DNA of 64,000 nucleotides, taken from positions 1 through 64,000 of the forward strand of contig OZ037911.1 of the NCBI GenBank assembly GCA_964035575.1, in the 5' to 3' direction. Position numbers and translations under genes: made by a program. Below are positions 24,141 to 33,612 of this stretch, one piece after another. The DNA comes from Rhynchopus sp. YZ270_cl-10. Lineage: Eukaryota; Euglenozoa; Diplonemea; Diplonemida; Diplonemidae. The notes beneath the pieces were generated by a model. That model ran no database searches, had not been told where the DNA came from, and worked only from the letters and a program-made list of their open reading frames with translations. Every line of letters begins with the position of its first letter. Position 1 is the stretch's first letter.

Positions 24141-24887
24141 TCAGTCGTCTGAATGATCGAGACCTGCAAGAACTATGGAGAAGTATACGCAGAAGCCGAA
24201 GAAGATGAGCGCGAGGGCCGCCCAGATGACCCCCCAGCAGCGGCTTGAAGTGTGCGTCAGCTTTGCGAAGCGTGAGGCATCGCTTTCGGCCACTTTTCTG
24301 AAGATTAGGTCCTCGAAGATGTCGCACACCGCAAATAGGCAGTTCATCGTCCCGAAGAAGAGCAGGAAGCACATCAACTCATATTTGCCCTTATCCCACA
24401 GCTCATCCAGCAACCACACCCCGATCACCAACACAATGAAGAACACCAACACCCCACGCAGCACTTTGTTCTCAGATTTAAAGACCAATACGTACAGCAT
24501 GATGAGAATGATAAGACCTGCGGCGACCCGGGTGGTCCAGAAGTTGCTTGCATCCCCTCCTGCAGCCATCAGCATAAAGAAACCACCCCAGAAGGACGAA
24601 CCTAAGTAACCTGCTGGGAGGATGCAACACATGATGCCACCTCGTGTGGTCGTCATGCCACCTTCGTTTGCGTCGACGCGAATGGATTCCACAGACCCAC
24701 AGGTAAGCCACGCTGCGCATGCGTGCCCAAGCTCATGAAGGAATGTGGTCAGAAGCTTGAAGGGCTTCAGGATCGCCATACGCCAGAATATCACTGTCGC
24801 AAGAAACGACACTCCGATGGTGACCATGGTCACGACCTGTGCCTCCCCACAGCAGGTCTCCAGCTCCCAGTCCCAGTTCTTGCCCAT
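24141..24887 (-). CDS. Peptidase M50B-like membrane protein
   Basis: A 248-residue integral membrane protein, one exon, starting MGKNWDWELE. The zinc-binding HELGH motif is at residues 51-55. The later CDIFEDLIFRKVAESDASRFA (about 188-208) matches the conserved C-terminal block of the M50B-like family found in fungi, plants and protists. About six hydrophobic segments are visible (roughly 18-38, 84-108, 119-137, 142-160, 170-190 and 219-241). M50 relatives such as site-2 protease cleave within membranes, but this subfamily's substrate and even its activity are not established, so I call only the fold. No introns. Confidence 0.85.
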   Translation of the reverse strand: MGKNWDWELETCCGEAQVVTMVTIGVSFLATVIFWRMAILKPFKLLTTFLHELGHACAAWLTCGSVESIRVDANEGGMTTTRGGIMCCILPAGYLGSSFWGGFFMLMAAGGDASNFWTTRVAAGLIILIMLYVLVFKSENKVLRGVLVFFIVLVIGVWLLDELWDKGKYELMCFLLFFGTMNCLFAVCDIFEDLIFRKVAESDASRFAKLTHTSSRCWGVIWAALALIFFGFCVYFSIVLAGLDHSDD

Positions 24888-25867
24888 TGTTGTGTATTGT
24901 ACCTTGAAGGGTGGGGGTGAGTGGGTGAGAGTGTGATGTGTTCAATAGAAGGTGGTTTGGAGGAAAGGGCGTATTGTTGCGTACACAGCGATGGCCGAGA
25001 TGCAGGAGAAAAGCGTGAGAGACTACCTACGCCCTGAAATAAACATATGTTCGCCGACGTGCACATCGACCAAAAATGCCGTGAGACTCCACAACGGCAC
25101 AAATATCGCCGAAAGCTGCAATAAACCAAGGAGGAAGAGACCGCCAACCCGAAAGAGGATGCAACCGTGTCTGCAACGATGTCGTCTTATGACAGTGCCA
25201 GAGGCAGATGTACCAGCGAGGCCTGGCCGGCACATCCGCACACCCGGGGTGGGTGGTGGTGAGGTTGCAAAGGTGTTGACCAAAAATGAAGGCAAGTAGG
25301 CCAGCACCGCAAAGAAACTGGCATTATTACTGCAAGCACACCTCCGACTGACCCACTGTACGATGCCAAGAATTTCTCCCTAAGAAATGGCAGAGATACG
25401 ACAAGAGAGGGGAGAGGAGGCGAGAATTACGTCGCGAATAAGGGGAACTGAGAAAAAAAATACCATTTTTTTTTAGACATGTTGCTGTGTTAAAGAAAAT
25501 GAAGTTGTGGAGGGGGGGGGGGGAGAGTAGGGGAAATATACCGTATAGATTTTACACCTGCTTGTTGATGTTCCCTGTATTTTGTTGTAAAACAAAAAGG
25601 TCGTCAAAGGGCAGGCAAGTTCCTAAGTGGACCGAGAACATGAATCCTATATACACGGTTACCACGAGGGAGCGTGTATGCAGGTACAAAATCACTGCCC
25701 CATCCAAATAATATTCCCAACGTCTTTGGGGATCCCCTTGCAGCCGAAAATGCAACTAGGCCGAAGCTGCAAAAAGTTCCGCGCGCGTGTAGCGCGCCCG
25801 GGTTTGGGACCCCTTTTTGAATTTCGAGGGGCGGTTAAAGTGGGCCCAGAATCACAGTTCTGACACT

Positions 25868-26375
25868 CATTTAGCATTGTGAGCAACTCACTAAGCTGCA
25901 GTGTTCCACGCAGCCTGCAACATCCGCGATGGTCTTCCCCTTGCCAGACGACGCCTGGTTCTGGAAGTCGATCTCACGCTTCACCATCCCCCCTTCACCA
26001 TCGTAAATATCCTTTCCGTGATCGGACGCACGGATGTGGATTGTCACCTCGGGGTGGTTGTAGAGGAACGTGGCCATCCCACTTGACTTGAAATGGGGCC
26101 CTCCATCACTCCATATCTTTGTGATGGTGAGGGCATGCTTTCTCCGGACGTGTGTGCACAGCTGCGAGTGCGCGCAGTTCACGAATTGCCTGTCCTGACA
26201 AGACCGGTTCGCAATCTGGAAATGTGGTGTACACATTGCGTTTTTCCTGAGGGGGAACTCGCGATACAAGGCTCACCAACATAGTGGTCGTAACCAAAAT
26301 TTGTATCAATCAAGAACTTGTCCATTTTCTCGAAATGACCCCACTACAGTGAGGGTAGAGCTCGGAAAGCCCGAA
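25868..26375. mobile_element. Element carrying the DDE remnant
   Basis: The left block TTGTGAGCAACTCACTA (from about 25878) and the right block CCAAAATTTGTATCAATCAA, GAACTTGTCCATTTT, CAGTGAGGGTAGAGCTCGGA (26295-26376) enclose the DDE frame. The same left and right blocks are fused at 32124-32220. Confidence 0.55.
25871..26269 (-). pseudogene. DDE-type transposase remnant
   Basis: A 132-codon open frame reading on the minus strand. It contains IWSDGGPHFKSSGMATFLYN and ASDHGKDIYDGEGGMVKREI. The SDG..HFK block followed about 40 residues later by HGK..DG.GG.VKR matches the conserved catalytic-region pattern of an uncharacterised transposase-like family widespread in animals and protists. N- and C-terminal parts are missing, so it is a remnant. 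The sequence flanking it at both ends recurs at 32124-32215 without the coding part. Confidence 0.5.
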
Positions 26376-26726
26376 AAAGGGCAAAAAAAACCCCACCCAA
26401 AAAAAAGGGAAAAAACGGGAACATAAATCCAGAATTTTGCTGTTTTTTCCGAGAACAAGGAACAACCCTGTCAAAGGGTCTGTATTTTTTTTTTGTATAT
26501 GGGCTGTACTTGTTTGGCCTTGAGCGTTTACTTCCGTGGCGACATTTGTTTAGAGCGGTGTGCACCGAAAGGAATGTTGTCAGCGACACCATGGGGAATG
26601 TTTGTAAATGACTTGACTTGTGGTTTCCGTTAGCTATCACATTATTTTGAAAGAAGAAGGAAAAAACGTACAGACGGCACTCCTCCTTGAGTGCCGTAGA
26701 CGTGCTTAGTCCAGAACACTTGTAAT

Positions 26727-26772
26727 AGAGAAGTTGAAAATGCAAACTCCTCACTGTTCATCGGTGGACTCC
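26727..26772 (+). repeat. Interspersed repeat family B, diverged copy
   Basis: AGAGAAGTTGAAAATGCAAA, CTCCTCACTGTTCATCGGTG, GACTCC. Confidence 0.7.
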
Positions 26773-27077
26773 GGGTACTGTTTCCCCGCGGGTTAGCGAA
26801 CCGAGCATTTAATTGGCATGCACACGTTAACAAATGAATGCATGAATACACCTGCGAACAAACGAAACAGAACCAGAGTCCTAGCTTGCCTGGGTCAGTG
26901 GGTCAAGCTGACCCAAGTGCCTGGGTCGCGACCCACGAAAAAAAAAAAAAAAGGGAATTAATTAATTTGGAATTGGGAAATTCTGATTTTTTCCCCTCTT
27001 TGGGGGGGCCCACCACCTTTTCTGCACGGTGCGGTCTGTCGTGCTTGGAGTGTGTAAATAACGGACTTACCCCCTGA

Positions 27078-27200
27078 GTCCGACAGTCGGACCCCCTGAG
27101 TCCGACAGACGGACTCAGGGGTCCGTCTGTCGGACTCTGGAGTCCGACAGACGGACTCTGGAGTCCGACTGTCGGACTCTGGGGTCCGACAGTCGGACCC
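27078..27200. repeat. Palindromic GTCCGAC array, copy 1
   Basis: Tandem GAGTCCGACAGTCGGACCCC-type units in alternating orientation, so almost every unit can fold on itself. It is followed by a block of pure A and T runs broken by GGCC. A second array lies at 31705-31825. Confidence 0.85.
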
Positions 27201-27596
27201 AAAAAAAATTTTTTTTTTTTTTTTGGGCCGAAAAAAAAAATTTTTTTTTTGGCCAAAAAAATTTTTTTGGCCGAAAATCGCCTTGTATAGCCACTACAGT
27301 ACACATGGTTTTACCAAAATAGCCGTATTTTGGCTGAAAATTTGACTTGAAAATTTTTTTCATTGTTTGGTCAATCTGAGGTTTTCTTTGAATTTTTTGG
27401 GCCATTTTATGACCTACTACACCCAATTTTTGGGGGATTTTTTTTTTCTTGGTCAAAAAATAGCGCTTGTTGCCTACTACTGGGTATAGGCTTGTTCAGA
27501 GGTGTGTATTTGGTGTACCCAGACATGGTCAAAACACATGAATTTTGCGTTTTTTTGCATTTTTAGGTTCTCGACCAACCAGGGGGCGACCAATTT

Positions 27597-27749
27597 GGGT
27601 ACTGGGTACTGGGTACTGGGTACTGGGTACTGGGTACTGGGTACTGGGTACTGGGTACTGGGTACTGGGTACTGGGTACTGGGTACTGGGTACTGGGTAC
27701 TGGGTACTGGGTACTGGGTACTGGGTACTGGGTACTGGGTACTGGGTAC
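27597..27749 (+). repeat. 7-bp tandem array (GGGTACT)n
   Basis: About 21 perfect units starting at TTGGGTACTGGGTACT. All three frames stay open through the array. It shares a central GTAC with the arrays at 9517 and 31534. Confidence 0.95.
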
Positions 27750-28405
27750 CAAGAGAAGGCAGCTTGACAGCAGCGAAGGCGGAGGCTACGGGGAAGACAA
27801 GGTATGTAAATGTTTAACTTTCAGTTACTTGTGTAGATGCAAACAACACACCCAGTGGTTTGCAGCATTTTATTTTCTTGTGTGCTTTCTCTTCTTTGAA
27901 TCGAAAGTATGTGAACCTTATTACATCATGATACAATGCAACGAGGCCGAAACAGCCTCACTAAGGCCTCTGAAAATAAATGTTCAGACTTGGCACTTAC
28001 TTATGTTTAGGTGCGCCTCAACCACACGCTTGAATATATTTAATTTGCCACACCTCAGATAGATTTTCCAGATATGCCTATGTTCAGGTGTTCCAGGCCT
28101 CGTCACAAATAGACAAAAAAACAAAAGCCAAAACAACAGAGAGAGAGCCAACAATTTTTTATCTCACTTGTGTAATAATGTTTAGCCGCGTTTTCGAAAT
28201 TCCTTCCTGGAGATTACACAAAATACAGTAGACATTATCTCCGCACACAAAGAACAAAACAAAACCCATGCCGAGAGTAGGCGCAAAAGCAATGTGGAGG
28301 AGATCTGCGCATGCAACCAAAAGGGTTGCAGTCATAGGACTTCGAGGAACTGTTCACCATACCCAACCTTGACGCCCCGTACTAGGTGATAATAACTATT
28401 TATTC

Positions 28406-28551
28406 GAGTGAAATAAGAACTATTTTATTTCACGCGCCACTAAAAAGGTGCCCGAGTGCGTTATTTCCCGAGCGAAGCGAGGGGAATAAGAGTGAGAGTC
28501 ACGAGGGTGCCTTTTTAGTGGCAAGTGCAAGAAAATGTTCTTATTTCACTC
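28406..28551. repeat. 146-base nested inverted repeat
   Basis: Outer arms GAGTGAAATAAGAA (28406-28419) and TTCTTATTTCACTC (28538-28551) are perfect. Inner arms GCCACTAAAAAGGTGCCC (28436-28453) and its near-complement (28505-28522) match 16 of 18. The loop contains the further palindrome CCCGAGCGAAGCGAGGGG. TTATTTCAC blocks recur to 29230. Confidence 0.8.
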
Positions 28552-28678
28552 AATATGTAATTTTATTCCACAAGTGAAAAACGTATTTATAGGTGTAAAC
28601 AGTGGAACGTTGAGCCCACGCTCCACCCCTCACACCACCACACTTCAAATTACAGATTATTTATTGCCTCTTACACAC

Positions 28679-28906
28679 ATGCCTAAACCCACGCGCAAGT
28701 TTGCGGAGATGGAGGATGCATATGACAACTTGTTCGACGACATGAACAGTGGTGTGCAGTACAGGAAAACATGGGACGATTTCCTCCGTTTCAACAGACT
28801 TTCAGGAGCGAACGAGCCCAGGGAAGAACACGTCGTGTCCTTCAGATCACTCCGTGATCTTTTATTTCACTCCCCCACCCAATCCTTCACGATTTGCGTG
28901 AAATAA
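28679..28906 (+). pseudogene. Tyrosine-recombinase-like core-binding fragment, plus copy
   Basis: A 75-codon frame starting MPKPTRKFAEMEDAYDNLFD and containing GVQYRKTWDDFLRFNRLSGA and EPREEHVVSFRSLRD. The pattern Y..TW..FL.F......P.......F...LR is what the SAM-like core-binding domain of tyrosine recombinases shows. The catalytic domain with R-H-R-Y is absent, so at best this is a fragment. It lies inside the palindromic island. The frame ends by running into a TTATTTCAC repeat. Confidence 0.4.
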
Positions 28907-29329
28907 AACGAATCTTATTTCACTCACTTTTTCACCTGTTTACGTTTTTCACGCGTGGTATAAAATTACGTATCGAAAACTAAAGTGAACATTATTTAAC
29001 TGATGGGTGATTCACAAACTGGAATACGTGATACCCACTCGCTATCGCTCGTGACATCACTTTTATGATTACACTCACTTCACTCATGAAATCAAAATGC
29101 TGAACTCCACTCGCTTCGTGAAGTTGAGCCCCAGTTTGAGTCACCCACCACCTCGTGAAATAATGTTCACTTTATTTCATGAGATAATAATTATCTAACT
29201 CAGTGAAATAAAACTCGTGTAATTTTGCAGATTATATGCCCTTTGTGTCACTCAATTGTAACCGAGAATGTAAGGCAGTGAGTATTTGATCTGCCCTTTA
29301 TGTCGCGAAATACTATGTTTGGTGTTTTG

Positions 29330-29523
29330 ACGTCTTCCAAGCAGATGGATATTCCCTCACTTGCACGCAATCTACCGAGGAACCGACTGCCTTTCTCAAA
29401 AGCCAGTACATGTCGGGGTGTCGAGGTCCGTGTCAATACAAAGCGGACCAAGTCGCTCGAGGTTTGAAAACCGCAAGAACTCGTCCCATTTCTTCTTGTA
29501 CACCTCCTTGCTTCTCATACCCG
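29330..29523 (-). pseudogene. Tyrosine-recombinase-like core-binding fragment, minus copy
   Basis: Reading the minus strand from about 29523: MRSKEVYKKKWDEFLRFSNL. The VYKKKWDEFLRF block is clearly the same motif as YRKTWDDFLRF at 28679. The frame then breaks. A shifted frame gives HVLAFEKGSRFLGRLR, which fits the next helices of such a domain. The two fragments face each other and are about 600 bases apart. Confidence 0.4.
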
Positions 29524-31533
29524 CTGAGACTTGGTATCCGTAAGTGTCATACATCCTGTCCTTCTTCGTTTTGGCAGTGTTTGAGGGGAGTGATGAAAAA
29601 GTTCTTTTTTTTACTGAGTGATTTTTTTAACCAAAAGAAAACCGACGCAGGAGCTTTTCTGGAACTGTTTTATTCTCCCCACCCCAACAACATCACATTT
29701 CAGAAAAACATTGTTTTTTCGTTTTTGTTCACTTTCTTTTCTTCTCCCTCACACCTGTTTGCTGTGAATTAAATTTTTTCGTTTCGGCCTGGTCGCAAAC
29801 GCGAGTTTTCCTGGAAGCGCAGGAAAAATGACTGGGGAGTGTTGGTGGCTCCGTGACGCCACAGAGCCGGCACACTCGTTGAGTGCCTCACAAAACCTCA
29901 AATTTATTCCGCTTTGATTTCATTTATTGTCTTCACGCTTTATCGTTGTTGTTGGGTTGGGAAATAATATTTCATTCTCCCATACATTCTCGGTTACAAT
30001 TGAGTGACAAAGGGCACATTATCACCCACCTTTGTGGGAATTCACAAAATTACACGAGTTTTATCCCCTTTTTTTACCACATTAACCTCACCTTTCCCGA
30101 TAACTGCGTTTCTACACCATACATTTCATTCATTAATCACACTCCACATTTACACTCATCACAGGATCGTGAAATCTGAACTGCATCTGCGATTGTGATG
30201 AGAAGCCTCGCCGCGTCTCAGCAACTCAAAATCCAAAGAGTATCACCCGCATCAATCCATTCTGAGTTTGCGGACTAAGATCTGGGGTGGAAGGGGGATG
30301 GGTACACTTTGTCAGTCACTGCTATTGCCATTTAACCCAGGGAGCATAGCTAGTGCAAGAAATTCGACTTTGGAAACCTTCCGGAAAGTCTGTCCTCTGC
30401 TTGCGGAGGACGAGGCACAAGAAAATATTGCGTTCCCCCAGAAAACCAGTGCACATTTCACACTCCTTGTGGGTGGTCTTGTTGCCTTTTTGTCACAGTA
30501 ATTTTGGCCCAGGCATGCTCTTGAAGCATGACAATTTAGTGTGTATGGGGCAGGGTGTTGTTTTGTTCTGAATTCTCTTTGTTATAACATCTAAGTCAAT
30601 CGCGGGTGGTGGTTTGTGTAGCGTGAGGCACTCTTTTTAACAAACTTCCTGCGGCTGCTAAAGCGTTATTTCTTCGGATTTAACAACGTACAGCGTAACA
30701 TAGTGGATTCGCCTGGTCGACACAACCTTTGATAGATATGGGATAACCAACCCCCTTCGACCCCTCGTGGGTTCACTAAACAAGCCCTCGTGGTAGTTAA
30801 ACGCGATTGACATTTACATTCCTAGAGATGAAAGAACAAGACAACACTTCTGTACCCGCGCATCAAAATTGTGGAAAACTTTGCACCCCAAACACCCTCA
30901 ACAACGCCCGCCAAAAGGCGCCCCTTGTTGCTGGGAGTTGGTTCTCATGTTTGATACCTGCACAGCGGGCATTCCTCTGAGTCCAACGCATGTTTGGCCT
31001 GTCTGCGGCGTTGTACTTCAGGTGCACGAAGACAGGGTCTGGTGGTAAATTTTGCGTAGTGTCGCATTCCCTCATGTGTGGGTCACTCACACTTGGCGGT
31101 CATGTGCCACTGCGTGGGTCTGGGAATTTGGGTACCTGGGTACAGGAAATTTGTTGTGGAAGACATCAACCACCATGAATTGAGGAGGGTAAGACAGTGT
31201 TCGCAGTTTCTACCTGATAGCATTACAACATTTAACTTCTCCACGGGGGTCTTGGGCCGTTCACTCGGTTCTACCTTGACTACCGGAAGATATTCTTGAG
31301 GCCTTTCTGGTCTCTAGAATATCCGGTCTTCCCGAACGGAGGCACACTTTGTGTGTTACTACGACCTGGCAATTTCCAGCAGTAGGTTAAGTAATCTTTC
31401 TTGTAAATTGTTGGATCATTATCTCCTCAGTGCATGAATGCCCCACGTGACTGGACACTTTTGTGTTTGTCATGTGGAGCTGTGGTTGCTCTTTCACGAC
31501 TTTTTTCCTGTTCCTGGGTACCTGTTCCTGGAC

Positions 31534-31690
31534 CTGGACCTGGGTACCTGGGTACCTGGGTACCTGGGTACCTGGGTACCTGGGTACCTGGGTACCTGGG
31601 TACCTGGGTACCTGGGTACCTGGGTACCTGGGTACCTGGGTACCTGGGTACCTGGGTATCTGGGCACCTGGGTACCTGGGCACCTGGGCA
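31534..31690 (+). repeat. 8-bp tandem array (CTGGGTAC)n
   Basis: About 19 units, the last few decayed to CTGGGCAC. It is immediately followed by a GTCCGAC palindrome array, the same pairing of modules as at 27078-27749 but in the other order. Confidence 0.95.
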
Positions 31691-31704
31691 CCTGGGTGTG
31701 CCTG

Positions 31705-31825
31705 TCGGACCCCAGGGTCCGGCAGTCGGACTCAGGGGTCCGACTGTGAGTCCGACAGTCGGACCCCTGAGTCCGACTGTCGGACTCAGGGGGTCCGACT
31801 GTCGGACCCCCTCGGACTCCGACAA
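31705..31825. repeat. Palindromic GTCCGAC array, copy 2
   Basis: Alternating GTCCGACTGTCGGACTCAGG units, as at 27078. Confidence 0.85.
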
Positions 31826-31939
31826 AAGGGTCCGACATTTCCAGGACAGACTGCACCGTGTGGGGTAAGAAAAAAAATATTGACAAAAAAATCCGGCACC
31901 ATCCAGGGCTGGACCCAATTTTTTTTGCCTGCGGCGCCA

Positions 31940-32050
31940 TTTTTTCCTTTTTTGCTCCGCAAAAAAGGGTTCGTAGAGTGACTCTGTGGTGTAAAAAGCT
32001 ACATTTTTACACCGTACCCTAATTTTTTTCGCCTGCGGCGCCATTTTATA
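31940..32050. repeat. GCAGGCG module, copy 1
   Basis: TTTGCTCCGCAAAAAAGGGT, GTGTAAAAAGCTACATTTTTACAC and CGCCTGCGGCGCCATTTTAT. Same order of blocks at 52690-52803; inverted at 51375-51480. The TGTAAAAA/TTTTTACA pair is a hairpin. Confidence 0.7.
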
Positions 32051-32123
32051 TATTTTGTGTTGGGTGATCTATGAACGGGGAGTGATTTTTATGGTAAAAG
32101 TAGCGTTCCACTTAACGTTGTGA

Positions 32124-32220
32124 GCAACTCACTAGTCGTAGTGGCCAAAATTTGTATCAGTCAAGAACTTGTCCATTTTTCTGAAATGACCCCACCACAG
32201 TGAGGGTAGAGCTCGGAAAA
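32124..32220. mobile_element. Internally deleted copy of the DDE element
   Basis: TTGTGAGCAACTCACTA joins directly to GTAGTGGCCAAAATTTGTAT, CAGTCAAGAACTTGTCCATT and CAGTGAGGGTAGAGCTCGGA. The roughly 400 bases that encode the DDE remnant at 25871 are missing. Confidence 0.65.
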
Positions 32221-32639
32221 CCCAAAAAAGCCAAGACAAGCCCCCCAAGGCCCAAAACCTCTGCTGACCCAAAAAAAAAATTCTGACCCAGATTTGGCAT
32301 TTTTTTCCAAAACCAAGCTAGGACCCTGAACAGAACTGTTACAAACAAAAAAAAAAAATGCTCATATTTCTCTCACATCGAGGTGACGGTCCTTTGTAAA
32401 AAGGGTCACCTTCAGTCAGAAACGACAGATTGTCTGCTTCAGGCGGAAGGGGGGTAAAGGGGTAAAGGGCACTGTTTTTTTTTTTTATATGCTGCGCGCA
32501 CAGCCGATTTGCGACGATGATGCAGGCCAGTGATGGGCACAACAAGACAAGAAAGCGGTGTTCGAAAGTGTTCGCCAGGTCGGTGACAACACAACACCGA
32601 CCACGCGACGCCACACCAACCTCTGAGGAAGATAATAGT

Positions 32640-32793
32640 CATTGATACACCTCCTCATACGACTGACCCACGATGCCAGCCATCCGGATAAAAACACAAA
32701 ATACCCTGCGGCCTACAACAGAAGGCGCAAAAAGGAAACCGAACGCTTTGCCCGCACCATAGTGTGAACGAGGGCAGTACACAACCACTCGTC
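32640..32793 (+). repeat. Family D repeat, long copy 2
   Basis: CCTCCTCATACGACTGACCC, ACGATGCCAGCCATCCGGAT, ACAAAATACCCTGCGGCCTA and TGTGAACGAGGGCAGTACAC. It is collinear with 8584-8750. Confidence 0.75.
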
Positions 32794-33612
32794 AACCCCC
32801 GAGTGAAGAGTTGTGAGCTGACAGGTACTCCCATTCGCTGCACCCAACGTTTAGTGCACGATAGTCGAGACAAGAGAGCGAGGGGGGGATCACAATATCT
32901 CTCTGGCGTCCCACTGCTCACTGGGTAACAAACAAATAACACTTGTAAATTTTAAGATAAATGTGCCTCTTCGTGCACAACACGAATACGCTCCTCAGGT
33001 CAGATGCCATAATGTAAAGCTGACAACACAATTTTTTTTGGGGGTATTTCTTGACATCGCCCTCGGGGGGAAGAATCCTGACCGATATTAGACTTGTGTA
33101 TGCTGGTTGAGAATGCAGCCTCGGGGCAGGGTGTTCTCTTTCGCGAATTTCAATAACAAAAAACACAATAAAGAACAACTCAGCCCACAACAAAGAGTCA
33201 CCAGGTAGGTCACTATTAAAGGCGCTTTTTAGTTTTTTTTTTTTTTGTTGCTGTGAAAATTTTTCAGAAAAAGGCGTCGAGAAAACAAAACAACGGAGTG
33301 TGTGGAAAAAAAAACGAGTGTTTTCTCTGCGCGTGATATTTTGTGGGGGAGAATAAAACATTATGAACAAAGCTCGTTGATATAAGCATTCTCACTACGT
33401 TCCCACTCCATTCGGTTTTCTTTTATAAAAAATTACCTTTTTTTTTCCCGTTATTTTTGTGCAAATAAAATAATGATGATCGAGACAGACCGAGACAAAA
33501 TTGACTTGAAAGTGTACCCAAAAAAAAAAAAAAAATCACCACTTTTTTTCTTCCCCGACCCCAGCCACCCTTGCACCTCACTCCTTGATACTTTCCCTGT
33601 TCGCCCACTGCC

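Larger units (their letters stand above)
24888..33612. other. 8.7-kb mobile-element graveyard without a host gene
   Basis: This is the largest gene-free stretch. It contains a family D copy (25330), a DDE-transposase remnant (25871-26340) with a deleted copy (32124-32215), a family B copy (26727) and GTCCGAC palindrome arrays (27078 and 31705). It also has two GTAC-centred tandem arrays (27597 and 31534), a palindromic island with two recombinase-like fragments (28406-29520), a GCAGGCG-module copy (31940-32060) and a long family D copy (32640). The stretch 29540-31380 is unique-looking, but no protein could be recognised in it. Confidence 0.6.

Noticed and set aside
27502..28062. 186-residue ORF across the GGGTACT array
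   Set aside because: Most of it is the array; flanking residues show no recognisable domain.
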